Positions 9,591 to 19,931 are shown, numbered from the stretch's first letter. The stretch: DNA of 64,000 nucleotides from an uncultured Lachnospiraceae bacterium (GCA_949472775.1 CASWVG010000007.1:31439-95438), one strand, 5' to 3'. Notes: generated by a model from the letters alone, not told the origin. A program made the numbers and translations.

Positions 9591-9637
9591 AGCCGTCTCC
9601 TCCAACTCCGCCTGTCCCCTGCAATCAGCCGTTGAAT

Positions 9638-11356
9638 TTATCCTTCAAAGCATGCCGTCTGCTCGGAGAGGTGGCTTACCACGCCGGAGACCTGATTCAG
9701 AGCCTCCACTATACCCTTCATGTTTTCCGCCAGCGCTGCCGTGTTATTCACCACGCCGCCAACACCCTGTGCGCTCTCTCTCACATTGCTTGTGATGTTC
9801 TCATTGGATTCTGCCACCGTGCGCATCATACCGCCAATATTCTCCATGGAATCCCGCATTTCAACCATCATCCGGTCTACCGTTATGGAATCGTTCAGGT
9901 ACTGTTCTCCGGTACGCTCCAGAATCTCATAATCTGGCAGCACCTGCTCATTGATAAACTTAACCAGACTGCCGGCATTCTCCGCCAGTGTCATAACCGC
10001 GGCGACTACGCCCGACGAAATCTGCTGGATATTTCCCGCCGTCTGCTTCGAGTTGTCAGCCAGCTGACGGATCTCGTCAGCCACCACAGCGAAGCCTTTT
10101 CCCGCTTCGCCTGCCCTTGCCGCCTCTATGGATGCGTTCAGTGCAAGCAGGTTCGTCTTGGAGGCAATACTCAGAATATCCGCCGTCAGATTTCCGATCT
10201 TTTCAATCTGTTTACTGTCCTCAATAGACGCGTTCAGGGACACGTCAAATTCCTTAATCATACCGTCCGCAGTCGCGCGGCTTTCCTGTGCCAGCTTACG
10301 AAGTTCCTCGGCGCGGCTGCGGATCTCCTCCGCAAACTTCGTGCCATTTACCGCCTGATCAACCATGTCCCCGACAGAAGCTTCCGCCTCTCTCGTATTC
10401 TCGCTGACATAACCGACCGTAGCGGACACCTCTTCCATGCTGGCCGCCAGTTCTTCCATCGTAGCCGAAGTGTCACTGGCATTCTGGTTCGTCACCTCCA
10501 CCACTTCATTGACATGGAGCTGCTGTCTGTTAATTTCATCGCTGCAGGAAATCACCCCGCTGATCACATCCTGCAGAATATCCAGAAATTCATTCACACC
10601 TGTAGCCAGTGTCGCAATCTCATCCTTCGTCAGCACAGGCACTCTCTCAGTCAGATTCCCCTTATTATTATGTATATCTTCGATCATTCCGTTGATTACT
10701 CTGGCAATCTTCTGAATCGGCGTCACAATAATCCGATTCGCGATAAACAGTACCAGAACCGCCGTCACGATCAGTATTCCAATGACGGACACAATCAGCA
10801 CATAGGAACTCTCTGCCTCCCCCTGCAGATACGCCTTGCCCTCAGCAAGCTCCGCATCCGAAAACTCCAGCAGATCATTCATGCTGTTGTCGATGGTATT
10901 ATTCAGCATGCCAAGGTTATTGGCAATCAGGTTATTGGCACGTTCCTTGTCCCCTGCCCTGCTATACTCTATAATCGAATCCACGTACGTGTCGAAGCTG
11001 GAAAGCCGGTCTTCCAGGGAATCGTAGACCCCCTGTGTTTCCTCTGAGGCAATCATGCCCTTATAAGCCTCCATAGCTTCCCACATCTTCGCTCTGCGCT
11101 CCAGGACATCCTCCGCACGCTTATCCATCGTCCGCAGCAGCTTGGCGTTCACATGAGCGTACACATTCATGTACATATCCAGATAGTCCTCGTAGATACC
11201 ATGGATCAGATTGATCTTCTCCACCTCGTTGTTCATTATCTTCTGACTGCTCTGGGAAATCGCTGTCATGCTGTTGGCAAGCAGCCCCAGCGAAATAATC
11301 GAAATCAGTGCAAGCACAATGATTGCCAACGCAAATTTAAAGCCAATCTTCTTCAT
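9638..11356 (-). CDS. Methyl-accepting chemotaxis protein
   Basis: Second chemoreceptor (572 residues). A membrane helix at about 7-28 is followed by an extracellular helical region consistent with a four-helix-bundle sensor, a second helix at about 175-197, HAMP, then the signalling domain with the tip [20 protein letters not shown]. The start at 11356 follows AGGAGG by 8 bases; the frame opens upstream at 11404 without a ribosome site. A TTGTGA/TATAGA promoter lies at 11391-11419. Sequence outside the signalling tip differs from the receptor at 7571, so the two probably sense different ligands. It appears to lead a three-gene operon. Confidence 0.92.
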   Translation of the reverse strand: MKKIGFKFALAIIVLALISIISLGLLANSMTAISQSSQKIMNNEVEKINLIHGIYEDYLDMYMNVYAHVNAKLLRTMDKRAEDVLERRAKMWEAMEAYKGMIASEETQGVYDSLEDRLSSFDTYVDSIIEYSRAGDKERANNLIANNLGMLNNTIDNSMNDLLEFSDAELAEGKAYLQGEAESSYVLIVSVIGILIVTAVLVLFIANRIIVTPIQKIARVINGMIEDIHNNKGNLTERVPVLTKDEIATLATGVNEFLDILQDVISGVISCSDEINRQQLHVNEVVEVTNQNASDTSATMEELAASMEEVSATVGYVSENTREAEASVGDMVDQAVNGTKFAEEIRSRAEELRKLAQESRATADGMIKEFDVSLNASIEDSKQIEKIGNLTADILSIASKTNLLALNASIEAARAGEAGKGFAVVADEIRQLADNSKQTAGNIQQISSGVVAAVMTLAENAGSLVKFINEQVLPDYEILERTGEQYLNDSITVDRMMVEMRDSMENIGGMMRTVAESNENITSNVRESAQGVGGVVNNTAALAENMKGIVEALNQVSGVVSHLSEQTACFEG

Positions 11357-11390
11357 GCAGTAGTCCTCCTGCGTACCCTTACCCTTATAT

Positions 11391-11419
11391 TCTATATAGT
11401 GCAATCTGCCTAATCACAA
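11391..11419 (-). promoter_or_regulatory. Candidate sigma-A promoter of the chemoreceptor operon
   Basis: On the minus strand TTGTGA and TATAGA are separated by exactly 17 bases, with the -10 box 35 bases before the receptor start. No sigma-D type motility promoter was seen. Confidence 0.4.
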
Positions 11420-11545
11420 TTCTGCATTGTTCTCAGTATATCACCTTTTGTTGCACAAAGATAGTCCCATTACGGGAATATTTATTACAGTTTCACAAAA
11501 CCATTACAATTCAGAGGCATACATCCCCTGCGCGGGGCTGCACAT

Positions 11546-11582
11546 AAAAAAAGAAAAACCTATTCATTCAGAATAAGTCTTT
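11546..11582 (-). terminator. Rho-independent terminator of the first giant gene
   Basis: On the minus strand a stem (AAAGACTTATTC pairing with GAATAGGTTTTT, with wobble pairs) is followed by C and seven T residues. It lies about 90 bases past the stop of the giant surface-protein gene. Confidence 0.65.
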
Positions 11583-11592
11583 CTTTAGGAGT

Positions 11593-11627
11593 GAAGGGGC
11601 TTATAATGTCAAACGACAAGCCCCTTC
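11593..11627. terminator. Perfect 10-bp stem-loop after the giant gene
   Basis: GAAGGGGCTT and AAGCCCCTTC form a perfect stem around a 15-base loop, 45 bases past the stop of the giant gene. It has no T tract itself and stands just before a true terminator, so the two probably act together. Confidence 0.55.
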
Positions 11628-11671
11628 GTTATATTGTGATGAGTGAATCACCTAAATTTAAGAGCTCTTTC

Positions 11672-14600
11672 CTAATAGAGCTTTTCTACATAGACATCTG
11701 CAGACACAGGGGCACCCAAATTATAGTAACCCACTGCCAGGTATACCGTTTCGCCCACTGACAGATTGTCAATCTCATGAGAAAAATTAACATCATCAGC
11801 GTCATCATTATACCCATACCCATAGTTAAATGGACTGCTCCAACTATTCATTTTACTACTGTCAATCCCCGTTTGTCTGTCAACATAGTTTTTACCTGTC
11901 TGGGTAAAGAACCATGCTTTGGGATCCCCGTAATTATTTGCCGAATAGAATCGGTACGTACCTGCTTCCGATGCTGTAAATCTCACCCATTTAAACTGAT
12001 TCTCAGTCACAGATACATAAGCAGGCGACCCGACAGAAAGGGACGCTGTTCCCGGCGCCGGTTTCGCATCAGATTCGCCAGATCCACCGTTGTCTCCAAC
12101 CACACTAACATAAGTACCAACAAGTGCATCCATCAGTTTGTCGTAACCCACTGCGAAGTATACCGTCTCGCCTGCCGCCAGCTTAATCTTTTTGCCATTC
12201 TCGTTCATTCTGGCATACTCGCTGCGTTTGCTGTCCAGTACATCTCTGTCCGCGCTATTGCCAATTCGGTCGATCACAGCCCTCTCCGTATCATAGAACA
12301 GCCATGCATAAGTTTTGTCGTTATCTGAACTAAAGGTATATACATCCGTTATACTCGCTGTAAAGCTGAACCACCTGTACTGTCCCTTCTGCACGTTCAC
12401 CGATCCGTTAGTGCTGACACTTGTCACCGATGCCGTTTTTTCTGACGTATTCGAGCCGGGCATGGACGGCTGGCCGAGATACTCATTATCCCCATGGTAC
12501 CAGTCCGCATTTGCCACCGGTTCTACCGTTACCTCCCATCTGGCAAATACCGCTTTTGTTATCTTGGAGCGCACTTCTATAAATGTCCTGCCTGCTCCTA
12601 CCGCCTTGAAGGATGCGGTATATGTGCCCGCATTCGCCTTCACAGTCGCTACTTTCTTATTCGTAACCGTCCATGTCAGCGTGTCCGTCTTGGCATACTT
12701 TGCTCCCACATTATACTCGCTCGCATCCAGTCCCAGTGTATAGACATTGCCCGAGTACAAGGCGTTCTCCGTAATATCGTCGTCCCCATTATTTGGAGCT
12801 GTAATGGTTACACCACCCTCATAGTACGGATCAGCTTTTATACTGTCATCCAACCTCCGATAGCTTGCCGGGAGCAGTGTCGTCTGGATTTTGCCCTTTG
12901 CCTCTTTGGAGGCAAGGTTTCCATACAGTGCTGTTATTGTCACATCGTACTTTGATTTCTGCGTCAGATTTCCGACCCTGTAGGTGTACAGTTTCGTCTT
13001 CGCATTATAGATATTGCTGTTTCTCGGCACATACTTACTCTGCAGTATATGACCTCTCGCATCTGTCACCTGGATCCGGAATGCCTCCGCATAGCCTGTA
13101 TAGTCAAACGTGAGATCCGCAAACTGGTCGGTGACAAATGTTGTCTGGATCTTCTTAACAGGATCAAGGCCTGTAACAGAAAGCTTCACCGCCGCCGTCT
13201 TATCCGTGCCGACAACGCTGTCCTTCAGCGTAAGATTCATCGGCTGTTTGCCTTCCTTAACCGCCTTGACCATAACGCCGTCTAATTCGAAGCGTTCATC
13301 CGCCTCAAACACATTCTTCAGCTCTTCATCCACCACGATGGATTTCTCAAAATCGCCGATCAGAACTTTTCTGCCTTCGGAGTAGGTCACCATATCGTAC
13401 AGAGACATGCTCTGTCCCACCTGCATTTTGACCGTCTTACCTTTGATACTGTCCGCCTTCGCGGTGATATTCACAAACGCTACCGCGTGCACACCCAGTG
13501 TGGTGGGATCAATCGCAACGACAGCTACCTTTCCTACCCCATTCAGTGTCAGCTTCTCATTCTTGATGGTGGCAAGGGGCGTGTTATAAAGATAAATACT
13601 ACCCCCATTATAACCAACTGACACTCCCGTAAAACCGTCTCCAGTTTTTACATTGCGGGCTTCGCCTACACAATAAATGAGTTTCGACGTCATATAATTT
13701 TTCTGGTCATCCTTGGAAAGCGGTAAGTCTTTCCAGATACGGTCTGCCCAATCTGCCGCACCCGACTCTACATTCTCGCGGAACTTACCCTCGAGAGCCA
13801 TCGTCAGGCTTCCCTTGGATAATGCCACCGTATAGCAGTTGCTATCTTTGTCATACTCGGCATACTCAGCATCCGTTATTCTCTCCGGATCAAACCGCAG
13901 ACCTATCAGCTGTGATTTCGTCGTCTTCGCAGTTTTCACAGCGCCCGCAAAGGATTCGCTGACCTTACAGCGCACCTCGTGGTCACAATACTCCAGACCA
14001 CGGATTCCGCTCACGTTGCGCACATATACCGTGTAGGTCTCCTCTGTTGACAGACCACTGTCCTCCAAAGTTATGGTATACAACTTGGTCTTTGGGTTAT
14101 AAATGTCATTACCATAATCATCGGTGTCATCATCGGAAACATAAACCGGAGCGATTTCAAAGATACCTTTCCACACCCCATTCTTCATGGTGCCGATCTG
14201 TTCTTCAAAATCTTGCGGTTTTTTCTTGTCCTTCATTACATAAATCTCGCTGCGATAACCATCTGTATAGCCGTCAACCGGTCCGGACCAGGACACTGTC
14301 AGACTATGATCTCTCGCTGTCAGAGTCTTAATCTTCGGTGCGGTCACATCATTGATCGTAACCTTAAGCTTCGCTTCTCTGGCCGGTTCCGTGGGTATCC
14401 ATGTCTGCTTTCCGTCCTCGTCAATCTTCAGTCTGGAGGAATAGACGTAAACGGTCGCACTGCCCTTCTTCAAAGCTGTCACATATCCATCCTCAGTAAC
14501 GCAGAGGAAGTCTTTGCCAGCCTCATCTACCTTATAGCTCAGATGAATGACATCGCTTTCCTGAGATTTGGAAAGTTTCACATCCAGCCTCTGGGTAGTT

Positions 14601-17600
14601 CCTACTACCATCTTGTTCAACGCCCCGTTGAACGCAAGAGACTTAGGAGCCACCGTCTCCATTAAATTATCACCGAATATCGCGTTTGCAAAATCCAGAA
14701 CAAAATGCTCTGTGAAGCCTTCCTCCCAGCGGATATCAAATTCCGGCTTCTCCGCCTCGTTCGCGTCAAACGCAACCCGGATGGAATTGTCGTCAGCCGC
14801 ATCAAGAATAAGACCTTTTGCGCTCTTCACACTGCTTTCATACATCGGATTGATGTCTGAAAGAGCTTCATACTCCGCAGGTATGGCAATATCAATTGCA
14901 ATATAGTTGCCCTCCCTGTGTTTGTCGTCAAGACTGCTCAGATTATAAACATAAGGAATTGCCTGCAACGTCGTAACTGTGTGCGTGTAGGCGCCATCCT
15001 TGGACACAACGACATCGTTGATCTTTATGGGTGCAGTATTGTTTCTGTCAGGGCTTGTCGCCGTCACTGTGGATTTACTGCGCACAGTCGTAAAAGTCTT
15101 GCTCTCACCCGCTTTTAATGTATAGTTCCTTGCGTAACCGGCAGTCAGATCTGCACTGTCAAATTTTACAGTGTAGGTCTCCGCCCCTTTCAATTTTTCG
15201 CCGTATGTAAGTTCTCTTCCTTTTGCGTCAAATACATCGAAGGAAATCGTACCGTCTACAGCCTGGTAACCGTACGTAAAGCTGCCGTCTTCCTCATACC
15301 TTCTGTAGGTAAACGCATCTTTATCCTTCTCCACAGGCGTCTCAAACACTGCCGCGTTGACGTCGTAAGCATACTGTACCCGGGTACCTCCCGCAACCTC
15401 ATCCTTGATGGAAGGGGTTACCGTAAGTTCCGCCTGCTTGATTTCATAGACAATATCTGTTTCATATACAAAGTTCGAGTAGACAACGCCGTCTTCTCCC
15501 TCAAACGTATCCGGATTACTGATGAATCCCTGATACGTCTCATCTCCGCCGAAGCCAAGATAATACTTATATGTGCCGGCATCAACCGGCTTTTCCACGT
15601 ATTCCGGCGTCTTTCCTGTGATTTCTACCCAGAATTGATCCATCTTCGGCAAAACCGTATTCGTCACAACGGTCTCTCCTGCCTTAATTGTAATCAGACC
15701 GTTATTCACAGCTTCCGTAACATCAAATGCCTCGCCGTTATACACCTTAGACTTGTCTGCCAGTTTAGTCAGATCCGTGGTCACCGTCAGCGCAGTAGCG
15801 CCCATCTTGGTCAGGGTGATATCCTTTGTCTCATTGAAATAAGTAGTCTTTGTGGATGTTGTCCCGTCCTCTGCTTTTTCCTCTACCTCTTCGTAGTCGG
15901 CATAATTCGAATCATAATAAGACAGCACAGCCGCCAGTCTTAACTGGTCGCCCTCCGCAAAACTGTAGCCGTTACCTGTCTGATTCCACTCATTCTTTTC
16001 CGCGTCCTTCTTCTCCACATGCCAGGTAATCCTATAGTCTTCCTCTTCAACCCACCCGGCCAGAATCTCATTCATCGCGTCGGCGTCCTCGTCTTCCGTG
16101 ACCACCTTGATCTCATGGGAAACATCTGTCATGGACAGGTATTTCTGTGAGGTAACACCCGTATATGCACTGTAGTCACCCGAAGGAACAACCTTGATCT
16201 TTCTCGGTTTGATTTCGTAAATTACCTCTTTTTGAGCCGAAGCATTCGCATGGGTGCTGTCAGAATAGCTCACCAACAGTCTGTATGTGCCTGCATCTTT
16301 CGGCTTAGCAGCAGTTCCCAGGTAACGCCAGGCAGGTTTCTCGATGTATATCGGATTCCCGTCCGCATCCGTCTTAATGGAACCGTCAGCGTTTGTATCG
16401 GGTTCAGACGTCACTCCGTCCTGCTCATACCAGGTATATGTCAGCTGACTGGCAGTTCCCTCCGCAACACTCTTGCCGTCCACTGTCACTTTTGCTTTCT
16501 TATAGTCAGCCCTGTTTTCGTACAAAGGTTTCCCATTGTACTCTCTGTTGATGGGTGTGATCTCGCTCACATCAATAGCCGCAGCCGCAGCCACATTTAT
16601 GATGAGTGCTTCCTTGCTGCTAATTACATGTTCCTCATCCACCATATAGTTAAGGCTGTTGGAATTTGCAAGATTTACATGATAGCTATATCCATCACTG
16701 TCCGTACCATCGCCATAGGCATTAATCGGACAAAAAAATCCCTCTGAAACAGAGCCGTCTGCATTATAAGCCGCCTTATAGCCGGTAAACATGACACGGT
16801 ACGTCTTACCGCTTTCCAAGCGGTCTCCATCATTCAGCCAATCGCTTAAATCTTCTGTCGTCCCATCCTCATTTGTCGTCTTTTCTTCGTTCCATATTCC
16901 AAAAACCGGCTGATAGGACTGCGTTTTCGATGAATTGGCATAAGACGTCCCCCAGAAGGTATCTCTGTCAAACTCATCAGTATCGTCAAAACGCGCTCCC
17001 AGGCCATTGGCAGCCTTTTCATCATATCTGTAAACCTGATAATCCACCTGATCAAGCACTTCTTTAGCCGTCGTCCCAGCGCTGAAAGTGGTGCCGCCTT
17101 CCGGTATCGGCACAAGTTCCAGTATAGCCGGTTCAATCGTTACGTCCATGATCGATTTATCACTCTCATCATAAAGGCCTTCCTCACCTTCATAATGCAG
17201 TGCGATACCGTATTCACCCGCATTCACAGGCGCCTGCTCCAGTTCAACCCAGCCCGATCCAAGTCTGTATTCACACCAGACTTTCTTCAGTTCACCCGTA
17301 AGTTCCCGATAGGTGTCATTACCCTGATCGTCTTTGCCAACTACCTCACTGCTAAAAATTTTAGCCTCATAATCAGTGCCGTCCACAGGTTCCTGCGCAC
17401 TGCCGGTATAGGCGTATGTAAAGGGCTCATACTCACCTTCTATCGGATTTCCCTCCTCATCCTTTACAGGATGGGCCGCCTTATAAGCCGCTGTGTAATC
17501 CCACTCTACCCAGGTAGAAATCAAATCGGACATTTCGATGTCCATAACCTGATCCGCGGGCATCGCATAGTTATTTTTCTCTGTCTCACCCGCCTTATCG

Positions 17601-18586
17601 GTAAACTTAAAAGACAGGGTGATCGCATAGTCACCGCCCTTTTTCAGCACGTCCTCGTTACCGAGCACATTACCGGTAATCGCCTCTTTCACGCCTGCGG
17701 ACGTGACAGCCAGTTTCGACGCCGCATTCGCTTCCGCATCAGTCGCAGAGACAGAAGCGAACGTAGTGCCGTCCTTATCCACTACACTCACACCGACCTT
17801 AATGTCCTTGACTTTGGTCCCCGGTGTAACGGATATGGAATCCTCTGCAACAGAGAGCACCTGTGCGGTGATTTTAAAATTAATTCTTTTCTCTACTGCG
17901 TCATTTCGGTCACTCGCCGGTATCGTCACGAGAAGCTGATACTCGCCTGCGTCAACCGGGCTTACTTCCTCGGTCGTGTCTTTCTTCACCCACTTTTTAG
18001 TGAGGCCGGCAACGTCTGCCTCATTCACAGACTCACCATTTTTCTTGATCACAACCTGTGCGTCCCAAAACTGTTCACTGCCGTCATATTCTGCAGTCGT
18101 GTCGCCAACATTGCTGTCATCTACTTCATAGACATCCTTTTCCGGCGCCGCACCATCTGCGTTTATGATCTCGTCTTCAACCGCCGAACCGGCATCTTCC
18201 TCTTCTGTCGTCTGATCCGTTTCTGTACCGGCTGTATTGTCAGCCGCCGCATCATCCACCGTAACGTCCGGATCATCGGTTCGCGTATCGTCCGGCACCT
18301 CTGTATCCGGCGCTTCCGTGGAATCATTATCCACTGAATCGTCCACCGCATCATCCGCCGTCGCATTTGCGTCGGGCGCCTGAACGTCTGCGCCTTCATC
18401 TGCCTGGCTCTCAGAAGCCTCACCGTCAGCCGGTAAGGAATCCACAGCCGTACTCTGCTCCTCTGACACATCGTCAGCCGAAGGAGCGGCGTAAGCCGTT
18501 GTAGGCAGCATGGTCACAGCCATGGCAATTGCTAAAGCCAGCGCTAAAATTCTTTTAGCCTGGAATAGCTTTTTCAGCTCTCTCAT
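11672..18586 (-). CDS. Giant secreted Ig-like surface protein 1
   Basis: A 2304-residue secreted protein. A Sec signal peptide (about 1-33, ending AYA) is followed by an acidic Asp/Glu/Thr/Ala-rich stretch (about 36-160). Then come several modules marked by AGTYRL- or AGEYQL-like motifs after YNG elements, resembling MBG-type bacterial Ig domains. A Big_2-like domain begins near 1312 (APKSLAFNGALNKMVVG), a fibronectin-III-like domain near 1415, a second Big_2 near 1965, and two PPC-like beta domains near 2060 and 2190 end the protein. No LPXTG, SLH or C-terminal membrane anchor is visible. AGGAGG precedes the ATG. It is a paralogue of the protein at 46784-54385 and has a G11 tract in its promoter spacer. 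Confidence 0.93.
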   Translation of the reverse strand: MRELKKLFQAKRILALALAIAMAVTMLPTTAYAAPSADDVSEEQSTAVDSLPADGEASESQADEGADVQAPDANATADDAVDDSVDNDSTEAPDTEVPDDTRTDDPDVTVDDAAADNTAGTETDQTTEEEDAGSAVEDEIINADGAAPEKDVYEVDDSNVGDTTAEYDGSEQFWDAQVVIKKNGESVNEADVAGLTKKWVKKDTTEEVSPVDAGEYQLLVTIPASDRNDAVEKRINFKITAQVLSVAEDSISVTPGTKVKDIKVGVSVVDKDGTTFASVSATDAEANAASKLAVTSAGVKEAITGNVLGNEDVLKKGGDYAITLSFKFTDKAGETEKNNYAMPADQVMDIEMSDLISTWVEWDYTAAYKAAHPVKDEEGNPIEGEYEPFTYAYTGSAQEPVDGTDYEAKIFSSEVVGKDDQGNDTYRELTGELKKVWCEYRLGSGWVELEQAPVNAGEYGIALHYEGEEGLYDESDKSIMDVTIEPAILELVPIPEGGTTFSAGTTAKEVLDQVDYQVYRYDEKAANGLGARFDDTDEFDRDTFWGTSYANSSKTQSYQPVFGIWNEEKTTNEDGTTEDLSDWLNDGDRLESGKTYRVMFTGYKAAYNADGSVSEGFFCPINAYGDGTDSDGYSYHVNLANSNSLNYMVDEEHVISSKEALIINVAAAAAIDVSEITPINREYNGKPLYENRADYKKAKVTVDGKSVAEGTASQLTYTWYEQDGVTSEPDTNADGSIKTDADGNPIYIEKPAWRYLGTAAKPKDAGTYRLLVSYSDSTHANASAQKEVIYEIKPRKIKVVPSGDYSAYTGVTSQKYLSMTDVSHEIKVVTEDEDADAMNEILAGWVEEEDYRITWHVEKKDAEKNEWNQTGNGYSFAEGDQLRLAAVLSYYDSNYADYEEVEEKAEDGTTSTKTTYFNETKDITLTKMGATALTVTTDLTKLADKSKVYNGEAFDVTEAVNNGLITIKAGETVVTNTVLPKMDQFWVEITGKTPEYVEKPVDAGTYKYYLGFGGDETYQGFISNPDTFEGEDGVVYSNFVYETDIVYEIKQAELTVTPSIKDEVAGGTRVQYAYDVNAAVFETPVEKDKDAFTYRRYEEDGSFTYGYQAVDGTISFDVFDAKGRELTYGEKLKGAETYTVKFDSADLTAGYARNYTLKAGESKTFTTVRSKSTVTATSPDRNNTAPIKINDVVVSKDGAYTHTVTTLQAIPYVYNLSSLDDKHREGNYIAIDIAIPAEYEALSDINPMYESSVKSAKGLILDAADDNSIRVAFDANEAEKPEFDIRWEEGFTEHFVLDFANAIFGDNLMETVAPKSLAFNGALNKMVVGTTQRLDVKLSKSQESDVIHLSYKVDEAGKDFLCVTEDGYVTALKKGSATVYVYSSRLKIDEDGKQTWIPTEPAREAKLKVTINDVTAPKIKTLTARDHSLTVSWSGPVDGYTDGYRSEIYVMKDKKKPQDFEEQIGTMKNGVWKGIFEIAPVYVSDDDTDDYGNDIYNPKTKLYTITLEDSGLSTEETYTVYVRNVSGIRGLEYCDHEVRCKVSESFAGAVKTAKTTKSQLIGLRFDPERITDAEYAEYDKDSNCYTVALSKGSLTMALEGKFRENVESGAADWADRIWKDLPLSKDDQKNYMTSKLIYCVGEARNVKTGDGFTGVSVGYNGGSIYLYNTPLATIKNEKLTLNGVGKVAVVAIDPTTLGVHAVAFVNITAKADSIKGKTVKMQVGQSMSLYDMVTYSEGRKVLIGDFEKSIVVDEELKNVFEADERFELDGVMVKAVKEGKQPMNLTLKDSVVGTDKTAAVKLSVTGLDPVKKIQTTFVTDQFADLTFDYTGYAEAFRIQVTDARGHILQSKYVPRNSNIYNAKTKLYTYRVGNLTQKSKYDVTITALYGNLASKEAKGKIQTTLLPASYRRLDDSIKADPYYEGGVTITAPNNGDDDITENALYSGNVYTLGLDASEYNVGAKYAKTDTLTWTVTNKKVATVKANAGTYTASFKAVGAGRTFIEVRSKITKAVFARWEVTVEPVANADWYHGDNEYLGQPSMPGSNTSEKTASVTSVSTNGSVNVQKGQYRWFSFTASITDVYTFSSDNDKTYAWLFYDTERAVIDRIGNSADRDVLDSKRSEYARMNENGKKIKLAAGETVYFAVGYDKLMDALVGTYVSVVGDNGGSGESDAKPAPGTASLSVGSPAYVSVTENQFKWVRFTASEAGTYRFYSANNYGDPKAWFFTQTGKNYVDRQTGIDSSKMNSWSSPFNYGYGYNDDADDVNFSHEIDNLSVGETVYLAVGYYNLGAPVSADVYVEKLY

Positions 18587-18666
18587 CCTTCTCTTCCTCC
18601 TGTTTTGTCAAATTTTCTTCCCTGATCCAGAAGAACTCCTCTGCATCCACCTAAAGTTTCTATTAA

Positions 18667-18697
18667 ATCATACACCCCCCCCCCCTAAAATTGTCAA
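18667..18697 (-). promoter_or_regulatory. Promoter with G11 tract in the spacer (probable phase switch)
   Basis: On the minus strand TTGACA (18692-18697) and TATGAT (18667-18672) flank a 19-base spacer made of ATTTTA, eleven G residues and TG. The -10 box lies about 80 bases before the giant gene's ATG. Loss of two G residues would give the optimal 17-base spacer. The same layout occurs at 54457-54486. Slippage in such tracts is an established phase-variation mechanism in other bacteria, for example Neisseria porA; for this gene it is inference. Confidence 0.75.
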
Positions 18698-18762
18698 GGA
18701 TAGCTTCCCTCTTGAATATCCCCCCGGAAACTGGTTCCATGTCTACCGCTGCCAGGACATAG

Positions 18763-18805
18763 AAAGACCGCCGGGAATTGCATCACCTCCCGACGGTCTT
18801 TTTTT
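18763..18805. terminator. Bidirectional terminator after the yjfF-like gene
   Basis: AAAGACCGCCGGGA pairs with TCCCGACGGTCTTT around an 11-base loop, with a run of T residues on the plus strand and TTTCT on the minus strand. It lies 58 bases past the permease stop and insulates the transporter operon from the switchable promoter of the giant gene. Confidence 0.7.
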
Positions 18806-18862
18806 ATATGATATAAAATTATTTTGCTGCCTTCTCACTGGCATATTCTGGTATATTAACTT

Positions 18863-19930
18863 TTAGTTCGCTGCATTTCTCTTCTTTCTCACAGACATAA
18901 CCACGCTCTGAACCACGAGGAACAGGCAGAGCATAACTGCTTTTGTGATACCGGTCCACCATGCTTCATCAAATCCGACGGAGGATACGATATTCTGAAT
19001 CGTGTTCAGAGAGAGCACGCCGAAGAATGTACCAAGCACATTACCTACACCGCCTGTCAGCATGGTGCCGCCGATAATGGAGGATGCGATCGCGTCCATC
19101 TCCGCGCCCGACGCATGAGAGGGGGAACCGGAACCTACATGCAGGAAGTAGACGAAACCGCCGATACCTGCCAGAAGCCCACAGATCAAGTGGGAGAGGA
19201 ACTTCGTTCTCTTCACGTTGATACCGAGCATCAATGCGCTCTGCTTGTTGCCGCCGACTGCGTAGAAGTTACGTCCCAGCTTCATCCAACGGAGCAATAC
19301 GAACATTACGATCACTACCAGAAGCGCTACCAGCACACCGATCTCCACGTAAGCGGGCACATACTTACCCAGCTTATTCACAGAACCAAGACCAGGCACA
19401 TTCACACGAGTCATCTTCAATGCTACAAACGCCTCGTTCTCCACGTTGAAAGGTGAGGTGTTAACAATCGTTGTCATACCTCTCGCAAAGAACATACCCG
19501 CCAGTGTAACAATGAAAGGCTGAATGTCCAGATACGCAACAAGGGCACCCTGAAATGCACCGAATGCCAGACCGATCAGAATCGCGATAACAGCTGCCAT
19601 AAATACGTTGCCGCCTTTGTAGTCAAGATAAACTGCGCAGCACATGCTCACAAGAGCCGTCACGCCGCCCACGGAAATATCGATTCCGCCAGTAATCATA
19701 ACAAGGCTCATGCCACAGGCAAGAATGATCAGCGCCGCATTGGCATTTAAAATATTAAAGAAAGTCTGCGGCTTTAAAAATCCCGACCGAAGAAAAACCA
19801 TTGCACCTATGTACAGCAGGAAAAATACGGCAATTGTAATCGTGAGGAGCAGGTTGGTGTCGGTCATGCCCGCCAGCTTCGCGCCGAGACCCTTGCCCGT
19901 AGATGCATTACTCTTATCTGTCTTTGCCAT
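18863..19930 (-). CDS. yjfF: Sugar ABC transporter permease (YjfF type)
   Basis: Polytopic CUT2 permease (355 residues). The motif MITGGIDISVGGVTALVSM and the terminal gene position match YjfF, one of the two permeases of the E. coli galactofuranose importer YtfQRT-YjfF. It starts one base after the stop of the other permease gene, with GGAGGTG within that gene's end serving as ribosome site. It is the last gene of the operon and is followed by a terminator. Substrate assignment to a furanose sugar is by family, not by direct evidence. Confidence 0.88.
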   Translation of the reverse strand: MAKTDKSNASTGKGLGAKLAGMTDTNLLLTITIAVFFLLYIGAMVFLRSGFLKPQTFFNILNANAALIILACGMSLVMITGGIDISVGGVTALVSMCCAVYLDYKGGNVFMAAVIAILIGLAFGAFQGALVAYLDIQPFIVTLAGMFFARGMTTIVNTSPFNVENEAFVALKMTRVNVPGLGSVNKLGKYVPAYVEIGVLVALLVVIVMFVLLRWMKLGRNFYAVGGNKQSALMLGINVKRTKFLSHLICGLLAGIGGFVYFLHVGSGSPSHASGAEMDAIASSIIGGTMLTGGVGNVLGTFFGVLSLNTIQNIVSSVGFDEAWWTGITKAVMLCLFLVVQSVVMSVRKKRNAAN

Positions 19931-19931
19931 C

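Noticed and set aside
9632..11047. Long plus-strand open frame (471 codons) opposite the chemoreceptor gene
   Set aside because: It is antisense to a clear chemoreceptor coding region and its translation is His/Arg/Leu-rich without any domain, typical of a shadow frame.
17195..18337. Plus-strand open frames opposite the giant gene
   Set aside because: Antisense shadows of a low-complexity secreted protein; the composition is unlike a real protein.
18675..18685. Poly-G tract considered as a sequencing artefact
   Set aside because: A second independent tract occurs at 54463-54472 in the same promoter position of a paralogue, so the feature is probably real, although exact tract lengths may be uncertain.
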